Below are positions 42,843-52,452 of a stretch of 64,000 nt of DNA, one piece after another (within the stretch, counting starts at the first letter, position 1; the number at the start of each line of letters is the position of its first letter). The position numbers and the translations under genes were made by a program. Source of the stretch: Verrucomicrobiales bacterium (lineage in GTDB: Bacteria > Verrucomicrobiota > Verrucomicrobiia > Verrucomicrobiales > SLCJ01). The stretch lies in contig JAGXGH010000102.1 in assembly GCA_024636835.1 (NCBI GenBank), positions 1 to 64,000 on the forward strand. Reading direction: 5' to 3'. The notes under the pieces were generated by a model. The model was not told where the DNA came from, did not search any database, and saw only the letters and a list, made by a program, of their open reading frames with translations.

Positions 42843-44498
42843 ATGAACATCTCCATCGGAGCAGACCACGGCGGCGTCGAATTGAAGGACGCCATTATCG
42901 CCCACCTCACCTCAGCGGGTCACGCCGTCACCGACCACGGCACCGATTCAAGCGACTCGGTCGATTACTCGGATTATGCCCCAGCCGTTTGCCAGGACGT
43001 GCGCCTTCAGAAAGCAGACCTCGGTGTGTTGGTCTGTAAAACCGGTATCGGCATGAGCATTTCCGCCAACCGCATCGACGGCATCCGCGCAGCACTCGTC
43101 CGCTCAGCGGAAACTGCCGACCTCACCCGTGATCACAACAACGCCAACGTCATCTGCCTCGCATCGAACGACGTCTCACCCGAAGAAGCTCCGGCAATCG
43201 TCGATGCCTTCCTCTCCGGTGAATTCAGTGGTGGCCGCCACAGCCAGCGACTCACCAAAGCAGATGGAGCCGTGCTTAATTGGCAGGATCCGGAAATTGG
43301 TGCCGCCATCGCCGCAGAAGCAGAGCGCCAGCAGACGCACATCGAACTGATCGCATCCGAGAACTTCGCATCGCTAGCCGTTCGCGAAGCCCAAGGCAGC
43401 GTGCTCACCAACAAATACGCCGAGGGCTACCCGGGTCGTCGTTGGTATGGTGGATGCGAACACGTCGATAAAGTCGAGCAACTTGCCATCGACCGCGCGA
43501 AGCAAATCTTCGGAGCCGACCACGCCAACGTCCAGCCACACTCCGGATCACAAGCGAACACTGCGGTGTATTTCTCAGTGCTCAAGCCGGGCGATAAAAT
43601 CCTCACCATGGACCTCGCCCACGGTGGTCACTTGACCCACGGTCACAAAGCCAACTTCTCCGGACAGCTCTACGAAGTCACTCACTACGGTGTGTCCAAA
43701 ACCGATGGCCGTATCGACTACGACGCGCTCGAAACACTCGCCGTCGAGACTCAGCCGCAAATGATCACCGCAGGAGCATCCGCCTACCCGCGCATCATCG
43801 ACTGGGAACGCATGGCAGCCATCGCCAAAAAGGTCGGCGCTTATCTCTTCGTCGACATGGCACACATCGCCGGACTCGTCGCCGCAGGTGTTCACCCGAG
43901 CCCTGTGCCGCACGCTGACTTCGTCACATCGACCACCCATAAATCCCTTCGAGGACCACGTGGCGGCATCATTTTGTGCAAAGAGCAATACGCCAAGAAG
44001 ATCGACGGCAAAGTATTCCCCGGCATCCAAGGCGGACCACTCATGCACGTCATCGCTGCCAAAGCAGTGTGCTTCGGCGAAGCCCTCAAGCCCGAGTTCA
44101 AAGACTACCAGGCGCAAGTCGTTGCAAACGCCAAAGCTCTCGCCGCAGCGCTCACTGCCAAAGGGTTTGAAATCACCTCAGGCGGCACCGACAACCATCT
44201 CATGCTCGTCGACCTCCGGCCAAAAGGTGTCGATGGTTCTGAAGTCCAGGTTCTCCTCGATGCCGCAGGCATCACCACCAACAAGAACGCCATTCCCTTC
44301 GACACCGGATCACCGATGAAGCCATCCGGTATCCGCGTCGGCACACCGGCCGTCACCACCCGCGGCATGAAAGAAGCCGAGATGGAAAAAATCGCCAACT
44401 GGATCAACGACGCCATCGAAAAGCGCGACGACGAATCCGCACTAAAAGCCATTAAAGCCGAAGTCGCCGAATTCAACAAGCACTACCCAATTCCGTAA
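42843..44498 (+). CDS. rpiB-glyA: Fused ribose-5-phosphate isomerase B - serine hydroxymethyltransferase
   Basis: Residues 1-140 are a full Rpi[12 protein letters not shown], catalytic Cys65 in [14 protein letters not shown] (the usual CGTGIG has Lys here), His98 in [12 protein letters not shown], and GGRHSQR. Residues from about 147 are a full Gly[27 protein letters not shown]-ring Asp338 ([10 protein letters not shown]) and PLP Lys367 ([12 protein letters not shown]), ending FNKHYPIP. The junction ([17 protein letters not shown]) has no linker and no stop. RpiB interconverts ribose-5- and ribulose-5-phosphate; GlyA makes glycine and methylene-tetrahydrofolate from serine. It follows the phosphatase by 55 bp and precedes zwf by 46 bp, so pentose-phosphate genes flank it. 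Confidence 0.95.
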   Translation: MNISIGADHGGVELKDAIIAHLTSAGHAVTDHGTDSSDSVDYSDYAPAVCQDVRLQKADLGVLVCKTGIGMSISANRIDGIRAALVRSAETADLTRDHNNANVICLASNDVSPEEAPAIVDAFLSGEFSGGRHSQRLTKADGAVLNWQDPEIGAAIAAEAERQQTHIELIASENFASLAVREAQGSVLTNKYAEGYPGRRWYGGCEHVDKVEQLAIDRAKQIFGADHANVQPHSGSQANTAVYFSVLKPGDKILTMDLAHGGHLTHGHKANFSGQLYEVTHYGVSKTDGRIDYDALETLAVETQPQMITAGASAYPRIIDWERMAAIAKKVGAYLFVDMAHIAGLVAAGVHPSPVPHADFVTSTTHKSLRGPRGGIILCKEQYAKKIDGKVFPGIQGGPLMHVIAAKAVCFGEALKPEFKDYQAQVVANAKALAAALTAKGFEITSGGTDNHLMLVDLRPKGVDGSEVQVLLDAAGITTNKNAIPFDTGSPMKPSGIRVGTPAVTTRGMKEAEMEKIANWINDAIEKRDDESALKAIKAEVAEFNKHYPIP

Positions 44499-44544
44499 GG
44501 CCAATCCCCTCGCTACTTCCTACCCGCTACTAGCTACTCCAATA

Positions 44545-46077
44545 ATGATTACCAATCCCTTCCGCGAGGAAACCATCTCCAAGCAATTGGCCGAGCCATG
44601 CACCATTGTCATCTTTGGTGCCACCGGTGACCTCACACACCGCAAACTCGTCCCCGCGCTTTACAACATCGCGCAGGATGGTGATCTGCCGCACGGCACA
44701 CGCATCGTCGGCTTTGCCCGTCGCGACAAATCAGACGAGCAGTTCCGCGATGAACTCGCTGAAATGAACGCCAAGGTCTCACGACAGGGGCACGACGAGA
44801 AGGTGTGGGAAAAGTTCGCCAGCAATATCTTCTATCACCAAAGCACCTTCGACGATGCCGATGGCTACGCGAGTCTCGCCTCCAAGCTCACCGAACTCGA
44901 AGACGAAAACGGCGGCGCGGGCAACCGATTGTTCTATCTATCCAGTGCCCCTGAGTTCTTCGACGACATCCTCGTGCATCTAAAAGGCGCAGGACTTAAC
45001 GAAAACCGCGACGACAAATGGGCGCGCGTTATTGTTGAAAAACCCTTCGGCAAAGACCTCGCCACCGCGCAGCATCTCAACGAAGTCCTCAGCACAACCT
45101 TCCACGAAGCCGACACCTACCGCATCGATCACTACCTCGGCAAAGAAACCGCGCAAAACATCATGGTGCTGCGTTTTGCCAATGCGATTTTTGAACCACT
45201 CTGGAACAACCGCTTCATTGATCACGTCCAAGTCACCTGCTCGGAAGACCTCGGCATGGAAGGCGGACGCGGTGGATATTACGACACCGCAGGAGCTCTT
45301 CGCGACATGGTGCAAAACCACCTCCTCCAACTCATCAGCTTGATGGCGATGGAGCCACCAGTCGACCTATCCGCCGACGGCGTGCGCGATGCCAAAGTCA
45401 ACGTCCTGCGCGCGCTTCGTCCGATGGCGAGCCCGGAAGATGTCGGCAAAAACGTCGTGCGTGCGCAATACACCGAAGGCTCGGTGAACGGCGAAAAAGT
45501 CCCTGGCTACCGCGAAGAAGATCGGGTCAATCCGGAGTCACTCACCGAAGCCTACGTCGCACTTCGTTTGCACATCGACAACTGGCGTTGGGAGGGTGTG
45601 CCTTTCTACCTTCGCATGGGCAAACGCCTGCCGAAAAAGTCCACCGAGATTTCCATCCACTTCAAAAAGGCACCCAACGTGCTGTTTAACAAACTGCACG
45701 TCGACAGCCGCGAGAATGTGCTCGTCATCCGTATTCAGCCCGACGAAGGAAACTCACTCCGCATGGTCTCGAAAATCCCCGGCGCAAACATGCGCATGGA
45801 GAGCGTGAAGATGGACTTCCGCTACTCGACCAGTTTCGGTAAAGCCTCTCCGGAAGCCTACGAACGCCTTCTCCTCGACGCCATGTCCGGCGACGCCACA
45901 CTCTTCGCCCGCCGCGACGAAGTCGAAACCGCATGGAAGTTCATCGACGAGATCGAGCACGCCTGGCACCAATCCGTCACCCCGCCACCGATGGCAGAAT
46001 ACGAAGCCGGATCCTGGGGCCCAACCGAAGCCGACGCCCTACTAGCCCAAGACGGCCACCTCTGGCGCAGACTGTAG
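44545..46077 (+). CDS. zwf: Glucose-6-phosphate 1-dehydrogenase
   Basis: Zwf oxidises glucose-6-phosphate with NAD(P)+ to 6-phosphogluconolactone, the first oxidative pentose phosphate step. The nucleotide site is FGATGDLTHRKL near residue 25, and the signature RIDHYLGKE (residues about 192-200) holds the catalytic His and Lys. PFYLRMGKRLPKK is the substrate region. At 510 aa it has standard length. It is the last gene of the phosphatase, RpiB-GlyA, Zwf group, and a repeat cluster follows at once. Confidence 0.97.
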   Translation: MITNPFREETISKQLAEPCTIVIFGATGDLTHRKLVPALYNIAQDGDLPHGTRIVGFARRDKSDEQFRDELAEMNAKVSRQGHDEKVWEKFASNIFYHQSTFDDADGYASLASKLTELEDENGGAGNRLFYLSSAPEFFDDILVHLKGAGLNENRDDKWARVIVEKPFGKDLATAQHLNEVLSTTFHEADTYRIDHYLGKETAQNIMVLRFANAIFEPLWNNRFIDHVQVTCSEDLGMEGGRGGYYDTAGALRDMVQNHLLQLISLMAMEPPVDLSADGVRDAKVNVLRALRPMASPEDVGKNVVRAQYTEGSVNGEKVPGYREEDRVNPESLTEAYVALRLHIDNWRWEGVPFYLRMGKRLPKKSTEISIHFKKAPNVLFNKLHVDSRENVLVIRIQPDEGNSLRMVSKIPGANMRMESVKMDFRYSTSFGKASPEAYERLLLDAMSGDATLFARRDEVETAWKFIDEIEHAWHQSVTPPPMAEYEAGSWGPTEADALLAQDGHLWRRL

Positions 46078-46141
46078 AGAAAACGCGGAACGACAAAAGC
46101 GGAGCGCGGAATTTGAAATACAGCACGGCTGACCGCCCTGC

Positions 46142-46249
46142 TGTAGCGGACGCATTGCAATCGCCGAACGAACGCCCCACACCCCGGCGAAGCCGCATAA
46201 AATGTAGGTTAGACGTGTCGGCTAACACCATACCCCCGGCGCAGCCGCA
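46142..46249. repeat. Composite repeat, copy A (108 bp)
   Basis: It begins with the left arm of the TGTAGCGGC family (TGTAGCGGACGCATTGCAA), then CGCCGAACGAACG, then a second module (AAATGTAGGTTAGACGTGTC), and ends GGCGCAGCCGCA. Copy B 238 bp downstream matches it almost base for base. It is non-coding. Confidence 0.9.
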
Positions 46250-46254
46250 GATGC

Positions 46255-46362
46255 TGTAGGTCGGACGTGTCGGCCGACATCACCTCCCCGGCAAAGCCGC
46301 AAATCTACATACCATCAAGCTCCCACCTGTCTTAAAATGCCGGCCGACACGTCCAGCCTACA
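46255..46362. repeat. Inverted repeat of TGTAGG...GTCGGCCGACA module
   Basis: The left arm 46255-46279 starts TGTAGGTCGGACGTGTCGG; the right arm 46338-46362 is its inverted copy with three changes (ends ACACGTCCAGCCTACA). The 58-bp interior holds GGCAAAGCCGCA and no other structure. An RNA made here would fold into a 25-bp hairpin. A single arm recurs at 50832-50856. Confidence 0.88.
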
Positions 46363-46379
46363 AGCCAGATCAGCAACAC

Positions 46380-46486
46380 TGTAGCGGACGCTTTGCAAGC
46401 GCCGAACGAACGTCCCACACCCGTCGCAGCCGCATAAAATGTAGGTTAGACGTGTCGACTAACACCATACCCTCGGCGCAGCCGCA
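46380..46486. repeat. Composite repeat, copy B (107 bp)
   Basis: It is a direct copy of 46142-46249 with a few substitutions and one indel (TGTAGCGGACGCTTTGCAAG ... ATGTAGGTTAGACGTGTCGA ... GGCGCAGCCGCA). The region 46078-46560 is thus 483 bp of nested REP-like repeats without a gene. Confidence 0.9.
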
Positions 46487-46560
46487 CTTCCTAACCCATC
46501 GACGATTAAAAAAAGACGCCGGCACAGTGCCTTTCATTTCTAATGTCTTTCCACGCAAAA

Positions 46561-47133
46561 TTATCGACGACTCTTCACCCCCACCACAAGAGCAACCAGC
46601 ACCAACGCCACAAAAACGACCAGCCACCACGGCAAGGTCTGTTGAACGGTTTTCTCCTTCGTAACCTCACCGGGATCTGGTTCATCTACTGAACCAGACA
46701 ATACCTTCCCCTCCGTTCCGCTCTCAAGCTCCACAACACTTCCGGGATCAGGAGTGTTCACCTTTGGATCCAGTGAATACCATTCGTAGCCTTCAGGTGG
46801 TGGAATCGGTTCTTTGTAGATTCCAGGCCTTTGACGATCAATAAAAAGTCTGGAGATCGTTATTTTCTCCATGAGTGGCCTATCGATATTAAAGCTGGAA
46901 TTGAAACTATATCCAATTCGAATATCACCAACGCGCGCGGCGGCAAAAAAATCATCGCCTCCAACTTCGGCTGTGTTATTCACTTTTTCCGGCAATTTCG
47001 GGCTGACGATCAAATATCCGTCAAATACAGCCTCCCAATCAAGCGACTCATCAACGACCAAATGGCGATCACCCGCGAACGCCATACATGGCAAGATCGC
47101 CACCAACAGCGAAATTTTGAGGGAGCGTCTCAT
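46561..47133 (-). CDS. Secreted C-terminally anchored protein of unknown function (190 aa)
   Basis: The frame is open to 47214, but Met at 47133 starts a signal peptide (MRRSLKISLLVAILPCMAFA-G). The mature part has a beta-type domain (FDGYLIVSPKLPEKVNNTAE, DIRIGYSFNSSFNIDRPLME), a Pro-rich and acidic stretch, and a C-terminal membrane helix (LPWWLVVFVALVLVALVVGV) followed by KSRR. This signal-plus-tail-anchor layout resembles sortase/exosortase-type tails but lacks a PEP or LPXTG motif. No family recognised. It lies next to the repeat cluster. Confidence 0.6.
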   Translation of the reverse strand: MRRSLKISLLVAILPCMAFAGDRHLVVDESLDWEAVFDGYLIVSPKLPEKVNNTAEVGGDDFFAAARVGDIRIGYSFNSSFNIDRPLMEKITISRLFIDRQRPGIYKEPIPPPEGYEWYSLDPKVNTPDPGSVVELESGTEGKVLSGSVDEPDPGEVTKEKTVQQTLPWWLVVFVALVLVALVVGVKSRR

Positions 47134-47425
47134 TGATACCCTCCCACCGATTGGTCTTCGTAAAAATGATTCGGGACACCGATAACTCATGCTCAACTGG
47201 TAGATCTTCACCATCTTTTCTCCAAGTCAATTTGCTCTCAACGCCCTTCCGCCCATGACCTACGGCACTGCACTGTCACAATCTACTGACTGAATTTTTC
47301 CCTGAGATGCGCGAAGGGACGGCATACCCTGTGCAAGCTCGGCAATCTAAGAATTTTGTGAAATCTTTTCGATGAAGAAAAGTTAGCTCTAGAAACTGAC
47401 TGTTCACAACGTATTGCATCCCATT

Positions 47426-48763
47426 ATGAAATATCTCCTACTTTTTTCCCTAATGCTGACACCCATGGCATATGGCCTCGGATTTGCCGATGGCGTGAAA
47501 ATCGGTGAAGTGACGGATTCTTCGGCGGTGCTTTGGGCCCGTCTAACTGAGCGCGACGAGGCCGATAACCGGGTTCCCAAGTGGGATGAAAACAACCCGC
47601 AGTGGACAGCTCCTGGCACCAAAGGAGAGATTCATTTCAGCTATTGGACCAGCGAGGGTGATGAGCCTACTTCGACTCAAACTATTCCCGCCATCGCTGA
47701 CAATGATTACTGCGCACAATTCACGTTAAGTGACCTCAAGCCGGAAACGGAATACCAATTCAAAGCACATGGAAAGTCCGGTGAAGAAACCGCGACCTTC
47801 TCGGGCAGCTTCACCACAGCGCCGACAAAAAAATCAGCGGAGCCTGTTTTTTTTACGGTGTCGACCTGTCAGGATTTTCCACGACGAGATGATTTGGAGA
47901 ACGGTCATAAGATTTACCGTTCGATGCTTAAACTGGATCCCGCCTTTTTTGTTCAAACAGGTGACACGCTTTACTACGATAAGCCCAACCCATTGGCGCA
48001 AGATATTGCGACCGCCCGCTACAAATGGAATCGACTTTATGCTCTCCCCTTTCTTCGCGATTTTCACAGCAAGATACCGAGTTACTGGATGCACGATGAC
48101 CATGACGTGTTGAAAAATGATTGCTGGCCGGGGCAGACTTACGGTGCTTTGACATTTGATCAGGGACTCAAGGTTTGGAAAGAGCAAATCCCACAGTCAA
48201 AACTCCCTTACCGCAATTTCCGGTGGGGCAAGTATTTGGAAATCTGGCTGCCCGAGGGCCGCGAATTTCGCTCACCGAACAACATGAAAGACGGACCTGA
48301 AAAGAGCATCTTTGGCGAGGCTCAATGGAAGTGGTTGGAGGATTCCATGAAGTCTTCAGATGCCACCTTCAAACTTTTCGTCTCGGCGACTCCAGTGGTT
48401 GGCCCGGACCGCAAAAACAAGAATGACAACCATGCCAACGAAGGCTTTGCTAAGGAAGGGCTGCGTCTTAGAAAATTCCTCAACGGCATTCCCGGATGTT
48501 TTGTCATCAATGGAGATCGTCACTGGCAATACCACTCCATCGATGCGGAGACCGGGCTGAATGAATTTTCCTGCGGCCCGGCTTCAGACAAGCACGCAGG
48601 TGGGTGGAATCAGAAAAACAAATTACCCGAACACCAGTTTCTTCGTGTGAAGGGCGGCTTCATTTCGATTTCCGTTGATGCCAAGCAAGCGCGAGTTCGC
48701 CATCATGATGTGGATGGCAACGTGGTTTATGAGTCAATCATGCTAGCACCAGTGAAGAAATAA
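47426..48763 (+). CDS. PhoD-like alkaline phosphatase/phosphodiesterase
   Basis: Met at 47426 starts a signal peptide (MKYLLLFSLMLTPMAYG-LG), giving 445 aa. An N-terminal fibronectin-like domain (GVKIGEVTDSSAVLWARL ... LKPETEYQFKAHGKSGEE) precedes the metallophosphatase domain with FFTVSTCQDFPRRDD, VQTGDTLYYDKPN, YWMHDDHDVLKND and INGDRHWQYHSID, the metal ligands of PhoD enzymes. It is secreted and probably releases phosphate from phosphoesters. An inverted partial copy of the ATACC repeat begins at the last base of its stop codon. Confidence 0.9.
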   Translation: MKYLLLFSLMLTPMAYGLGFADGVKIGEVTDSSAVLWARLTERDEADNRVPKWDENNPQWTAPGTKGEIHFSYWTSEGDEPTSTQTIPAIADNDYCAQFTLSDLKPETEYQFKAHGKSGEETATFSGSFTTAPTKKSAEPVFFTVSTCQDFPRRDDLENGHKIYRSMLKLDPAFFVQTGDTLYYDKPNPLAQDIATARYKWNRLYALPFLRDFHSKIPSYWMHDDHDVLKNDCWPGQTYGALTFDQGLKVWKEQIPQSKLPYRNFRWGKYLEIWLPEGREFRSPNNMKDGPEKSIFGEAQWKWLEDSMKSSDATFKLFVSATPVVGPDRKNKNDNHANEGFAKEGLRLRKFLNGIPGCFVINGDRHWQYHSIDAETGLNEFSCGPASDKHAGGWNQKNKLPEHQFLRVKGGFISISVDAKQARVRHHDVDGNVVYESIMLAPVKK

Positions 48764-48786
48764 TACCAAATCCTGGTATTGATCTG
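48763..48786 (+). repeat. ATACC dispersed repeat, partial copy 4
   Basis: ATACCAAATCCTGGTAT (48763-48779) plus TGATCTG equals the palindromic end of the 26404, 30841 and 55687 repeats in the opposite orientation. Its first base is the last A of the PhoD gene's TAA stop, the same junction as at copies 2 and 3. The rest of the repeat is missing. Confidence 0.8.
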
Positions 48787-48854
48787 TAGCCACCTGATAG
48801 ACCTGCGAACCAATGACCGTAGCGTATGTGGGGATTCACATCCCTCGTCGCCTG

Positions 48855-50786
48855 ATGATCTCCAAGTCCCCCACTCGCTACATCACGCTAACTGGACATT
48901 TGATGACAATGCTCACAGCGATCGTTGTCACTCTCTCGTTTTCAATCTCTTCGATCGCCAGCGAGGCTCGTGCTTCAGAGCCGGACATACCCCGTTTGGA
49001 AAATCCTTTTGATGTCGCCTATCTCCAAAATCAGCTCAAGAGCACCAAGCCGAGACTGATTTATAACGACGAGATTCTCAACAACCTGAAGTCCAGACTT
49101 CAAACGGATGCGATCATTAAGAATGTTTACAAAGCGATCCGCAATGAAGCAGGCGAGATCTTGTCAAAGCCGTTGATCGAGCGCCAGCAGACCTCCTTTG
49201 ACATGCTGGATGTTTCCAGAGGCTTCCTACGCCGAATGAACGTGCTGGGACTCGTCTATCTGGTCGAGAAGGACCGCACCATGCTCGACCGGATCAACAG
49301 CGAACTTCTGGCCATTTCGGCATTCGAAGATTGGAACGCCGCAGTTTTTCTCGATACCGGGGAAATTTGCATGGGAGTCGCCATCGCTCTGGATTGGACC
49401 GTGGATGATCTACCGCAGGAAACTATCGAGATAGCGAAAGAAGCGCTGATCGAAAAAGGGCTTAAACCAAGCTGGAAGAATCACGGAGGCAATCCAAAGC
49501 ACATTTGGTGGATCGGCCATTACAACAATTGGAATCAAGTCTGCAATGGCGGCTTGATCGCCGCAGCGATCAGCGTCGCCGATTTGGAACCAGAGCTAGC
49601 GGCCATGACCATCCACCGTGCCATGGACAGCATTCCCCATGTTCTCAATGAAAATTACAATCCCGATGGAGCATGTCCGGAAGGAGTTATGTATTGGCAC
49701 TATACCACCAGCTATGCCGTACTGACGATTTCGATGCTCGAAACCAGCTTTGGTGCTGATTTTGGATATCGCGATTACCCGGGATTCATGGAAAGCGCAT
49801 TGTTCAAAGTAATGACCAGTAATCTGCCATGCGGTGGATATTACAACTACGGCGACTGTGTCGACGGGCCGCATTACGATGGAGACATGATTCTCGCTTG
49901 GTTTGCCAAGGAAACAGGCAAGAGCATGTTCTTCGAAAAGGATAAATTTTTGATTCCTGCGAAGAGTCTTCGTCTGAGCTACCTTGCAGGTGCCTCATTG
50001 GCTTGGATAAGCCGCTATCGCGAAACCGACGCAAGCAAACCTCCAAGCAGTTTCGTCGCCGAAGGCAACAGTCCGGTTGCCGTATTCCGTGACCACGGCG
50101 ATCCAAACGGGTTCTATCTGGGGTCCAAGGGGGGCTGTGGAGCTGTGAGCCACGGCAACATGGATGCCGGCTCCTTCCTCTTCGAACTCGACGGCGTGCG
50201 TTGGAGCCTCGATCCCGGCACGCAAAGCTACCATATTGGAGAGCAAGGGTTTGATCTTTGGAAACAGCACCAAGAGTCGCAGCGCTGGGAACTACTGACT
50301 AAAAACAACATGGGGCACAGCACCCTGACCATCGACGGAAAACGACACGTTGTCGACGGCTATGCTCTTGTCAGCTGTAGTCAGACCGGAAAGAATCCGA
50401 GCGTCACTTACGACCTCAGCCCCAGCCTTGAAGGCCAACTCCAGTCGGCTCTAAGAACGTTCACACGTCAGGGAGAACGCACCCTCCGCATTGTGGATCA
50501 TTTGGTGCCTTTGCCCTCTACGCAGCAAATCACCTGGCAATTGATTACTCAAGCCGAAGTCACATTGGATCTGGATGGTGCCGTTCTTCGTCAGGACGGA
50601 AAAACCCTCCTCATCCGCAAGCATTCACCGTCGCAAGTCGCCTTCGAAATCGTTCCGCTCGATCCTCCGCCCCATCGCTACGATAAACACATCAAAGGAC
50701 TCAAGCGGATTGAACTCCGCGTGCCTGTGACCGGTAAAGAACCCAAGATCACTCTAGATATCGAACTTCGCGGTCAGCCAGAATAA
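48855..50786 (+). CDS. Secreted heparinase II/III-type polysaccharide lyase
   Basis: An N-terminal signal sequence (MTMLTAIVVTLSFSISSIAS) supports a start at Met 48855 or 48903; the longest frame begins at 48813. The alpha/alpha-toroid domain has WWIGHYNNWNQVCNGG and CPEGVMYWHYTTSYAVLT, and the C-terminal heparinase II/III beta domain has GGCGAVSHGNMDAGSFLFEL, RWSLDPGTQ and NNMGHSTLTIDGK. These carry the Tyr/His/Asn-type residues of lyases that split uronic-acid polysaccharides by beta-elimination. The substrate may be an alginate- or heparin-like polymer. It follows PhoD on the same strand. Confidence 0.85.
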   Translation: MISKSPTRYITLTGHLMTMLTAIVVTLSFSISSIASEARASEPDIPRLENPFDVAYLQNQLKSTKPRLIYNDEILNNLKSRLQTDAIIKNVYKAIRNEAGEILSKPLIERQQTSFDMLDVSRGFLRRMNVLGLVYLVEKDRTMLDRINSELLAISAFEDWNAAVFLDTGEICMGVAIALDWTVDDLPQETIEIAKEALIEKGLKPSWKNHGGNPKHIWWIGHYNNWNQVCNGGLIAAAISVADLEPELAAMTIHRAMDSIPHVLNENYNPDGACPEGVMYWHYTTSYAVLTISMLETSFGADFGYRDYPGFMESALFKVMTSNLPCGGYYNYGDCVDGPHYDGDMILAWFAKETGKSMFFEKDKFLIPAKSLRLSYLAGASLAWISRYRETDASKPPSSFVAEGNSPVAVFRDHGDPNGFYLGSKGGCGAVSHGNMDAGSFLFELDGVRWSLDPGTQSYHIGEQGFDLWKQHQESQRWELLTKNNMGHSTLTIDGKRHVVDGYALVSCSQTGKNPSVTYDLSPSLEGQLQSALRTFTRQGERTLRIVDHLVPLPSTQQITWQLITQAEVTLDLDGAVLRQDGKTLLIRKHSPSQVAFEIVPLDPPPHRYDKHIKGLKRIELRVPVTGKEPKITLDIELRGQPE

Positions 50787-50831
50787 CAGGACGCCAATCA
50801 AGACACCAGCAAGCTACCACTTGTCCAAAAA

Positions 50832-50856
50832 TGCCGGCCGTCACATCCGGCCTACA
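50832..50856. repeat. Single arm of the GTCGGCCGACA module
   Basis: TGCCGGCCGTCACATCCGGC followed by CTACA matches the right arm of the inverted repeat at 46338-46362 with a few changes. It lies in the 224-bp spacer between the lyase and mpl genes, which holds nothing else I can identify. Confidence 0.7.
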
Positions 50857-51010
50857 AGACAGGGCAGTCTTACTTCCTCGCCCCCCCTTGGCGCTCAAAC
50901 AACGCAGCTGCAGAATCGCAGCTCCCATTTTTTGCACCTCTTTGCGCATTTTTGTGGCAAAAAATCAAGTTCACCACTCAAACGCGCGCATCCCGCGACC
51001 GCATGACTGC

Positions 51011-52414
51011 TCACTTTTTCAACCCATCGAGTAGTTGTTGGTGGATTCCACCGAAGCCACCGTTGCTAAGCACGAGGATCACATCGCCTTCTTTTGAAGT
51101 GCAGACGAGGTTCTCGACGATGGCGTCAACACTCGGGCCAAGTAGCGCAGGGGTGCCCGCCCCGTTGATTTGACTGACCAACATCTCCACGTTGAGTTGT
51201 TCGCTTTCGGGGATTTTCGAGTTGTCTTCGATCGCGGAAATGATCACATCGTCAGCACTTTCGAGCGCGTCCTTGAGTGCCCCTTGGAATACGCTTCGTC
51301 GCGTGCTGTTGGATCGCGGCTCGAATACAGCGCGGATCCTGCGGTTCGGATAACGCTGGCGCATGCTCGCGATGGCCAGTTGAATCGCCGTCGGATGGTG
51401 TGCGAAATCGTCGATAACCGTCACCCCACCAACCTCACCGCGCACTTCCTGACGTCTGGCGATACCGGAAAATTTCTTCAGCCCTGTGGCGATCACTTGA
51501 TCGTCAAGCCCGGCGAAGCGAGCGAGAAGCACGGCGGCGGCGGCATTGCGCACGTTGAACTCACCATCCATCGGCAATTCGAAGCGAAAACCATCGAGAT
51601 CAAAAAAGCTACTACCAGACTGGTAATCAACATTGCAGATGCGGTGGTCACAGTCCTCACCAAACCCAAGTGTCGCCACAGGAGCGGGCGCGCCATCTGC
51701 GACATCGAGGCAGTTTTCGTCATCACCATTGATGATTGCAACGCCACATCTTGGCACGATGTTAAGCAGTCGCTTGAAGGTCAATTTAATCTCATCGAGT
51801 GACGCGTAGATGTCCGCGTGATCAAACTCGATATTGTTGATCACCACAGCCTCGGGAAGGTAGTGGAGAAACTTTGAGCGCTTGTCGAAGAACGCAGTGT
51901 CGTATTCGTCGCCTTCCAAGACCACAAAATCACTATCCGTGAACTTTGCGCCTGTATTGAGGTTTCTAGGCAGCCCGCCGATCATATAAGACGGATCCAG
52001 TTTTCCGTAAGTGAGCAACCATGCGACGATCGATGTGGTTGTCGTCTTTCCATGAGTGCCGGTCACCACGAGGTTACGCTTCCGACAAAGGAAGAACTCT
52101 TTCAGAGTCTCGGGAAGCGATAGGTAGCGTAATTTCTGATCGAGCACCGACTCCACCTCAGTGTTGCCACGGCTGATCGCATTGCCGACAACGATGTAAT
52201 CCGCGTCCTCTGGTACGTTCTCAGCAGAGAATCCGGAGAGAATCTTCACCCCTTCGCTCTCGAGAAATGTCGACATCGGTGGATACACCTTCTCATCCGA
52301 CCCAGTAACATCGTATCCGCGCCGCTTCATCGCCGCAGCTACGGCCCCCATCGCGGTGCCGCAAATACCAAGAAAATGAACCTTTGTAGGCTCGCCTGAG
52401 AGATCACTTTGCAT
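51011..52414 (-). CDS. mpl: UDP-N-acetylmuramate:tripeptide ligase (Mpl)
   Basis: Mpl attaches recycled L-Ala-D-Glu-meso-DAP tripeptide to UDP-MurNAc in peptidoglycan recycling. It is distinguished from MurC by VHFLGICGTAMGAVAAAMK and EGDEYDTAFFDKRSKF with INNIEFDHADIY. The ATP P-loop is TGTHGKTTTTS, and IDDFAHHPTA is the conserved C-terminal motif. At 467 aa it is standard length. It is 38 bp after the lipoate ligase-like gene on the same strand. Confidence 0.95.
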   Translation of the reverse strand: MQSDLSGEPTKVHFLGICGTAMGAVAAAMKRRGYDVTGSDEKVYPPMSTFLESEGVKILSGFSAENVPEDADYIVVGNAISRGNTEVESVLDQKLRYLSLPETLKEFFLCRKRNLVVTGTHGKTTTTSIVAWLLTYGKLDPSYMIGGLPRNLNTGAKFTDSDFVVLEGDEYDTAFFDKRSKFLHYLPEAVVINNIEFDHADIYASLDEIKLTFKRLLNIVPRCGVAIINGDDENCLDVADGAPAPVATLGFGEDCDHRICNVDYQSGSSFFDLDGFRFELPMDGEFNVRNAAAAVLLARFAGLDDQVIATGLKKFSGIARRQEVRGEVGGVTVIDDFAHHPTAIQLAIASMRQRYPNRRIRAVFEPRSNSTRRSVFQGALKDALESADDVIISAIEDNSKIPESEQLNVEMLVSQINGAGTPALLGPSVDAIVENLVCTSKEGDVILVLSNGGFGGIHQQLLDGLKK

Positions 52415-52452
52415 CCGACCTTTCTACGCTTCCACAGCGTAAGCGCAAGCGA

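Noticed and set aside
48763-48786. Rho-independent terminator after PhoD
   Set aside because: The palindrome has no T-run and belongs to the ATACC repeat family.
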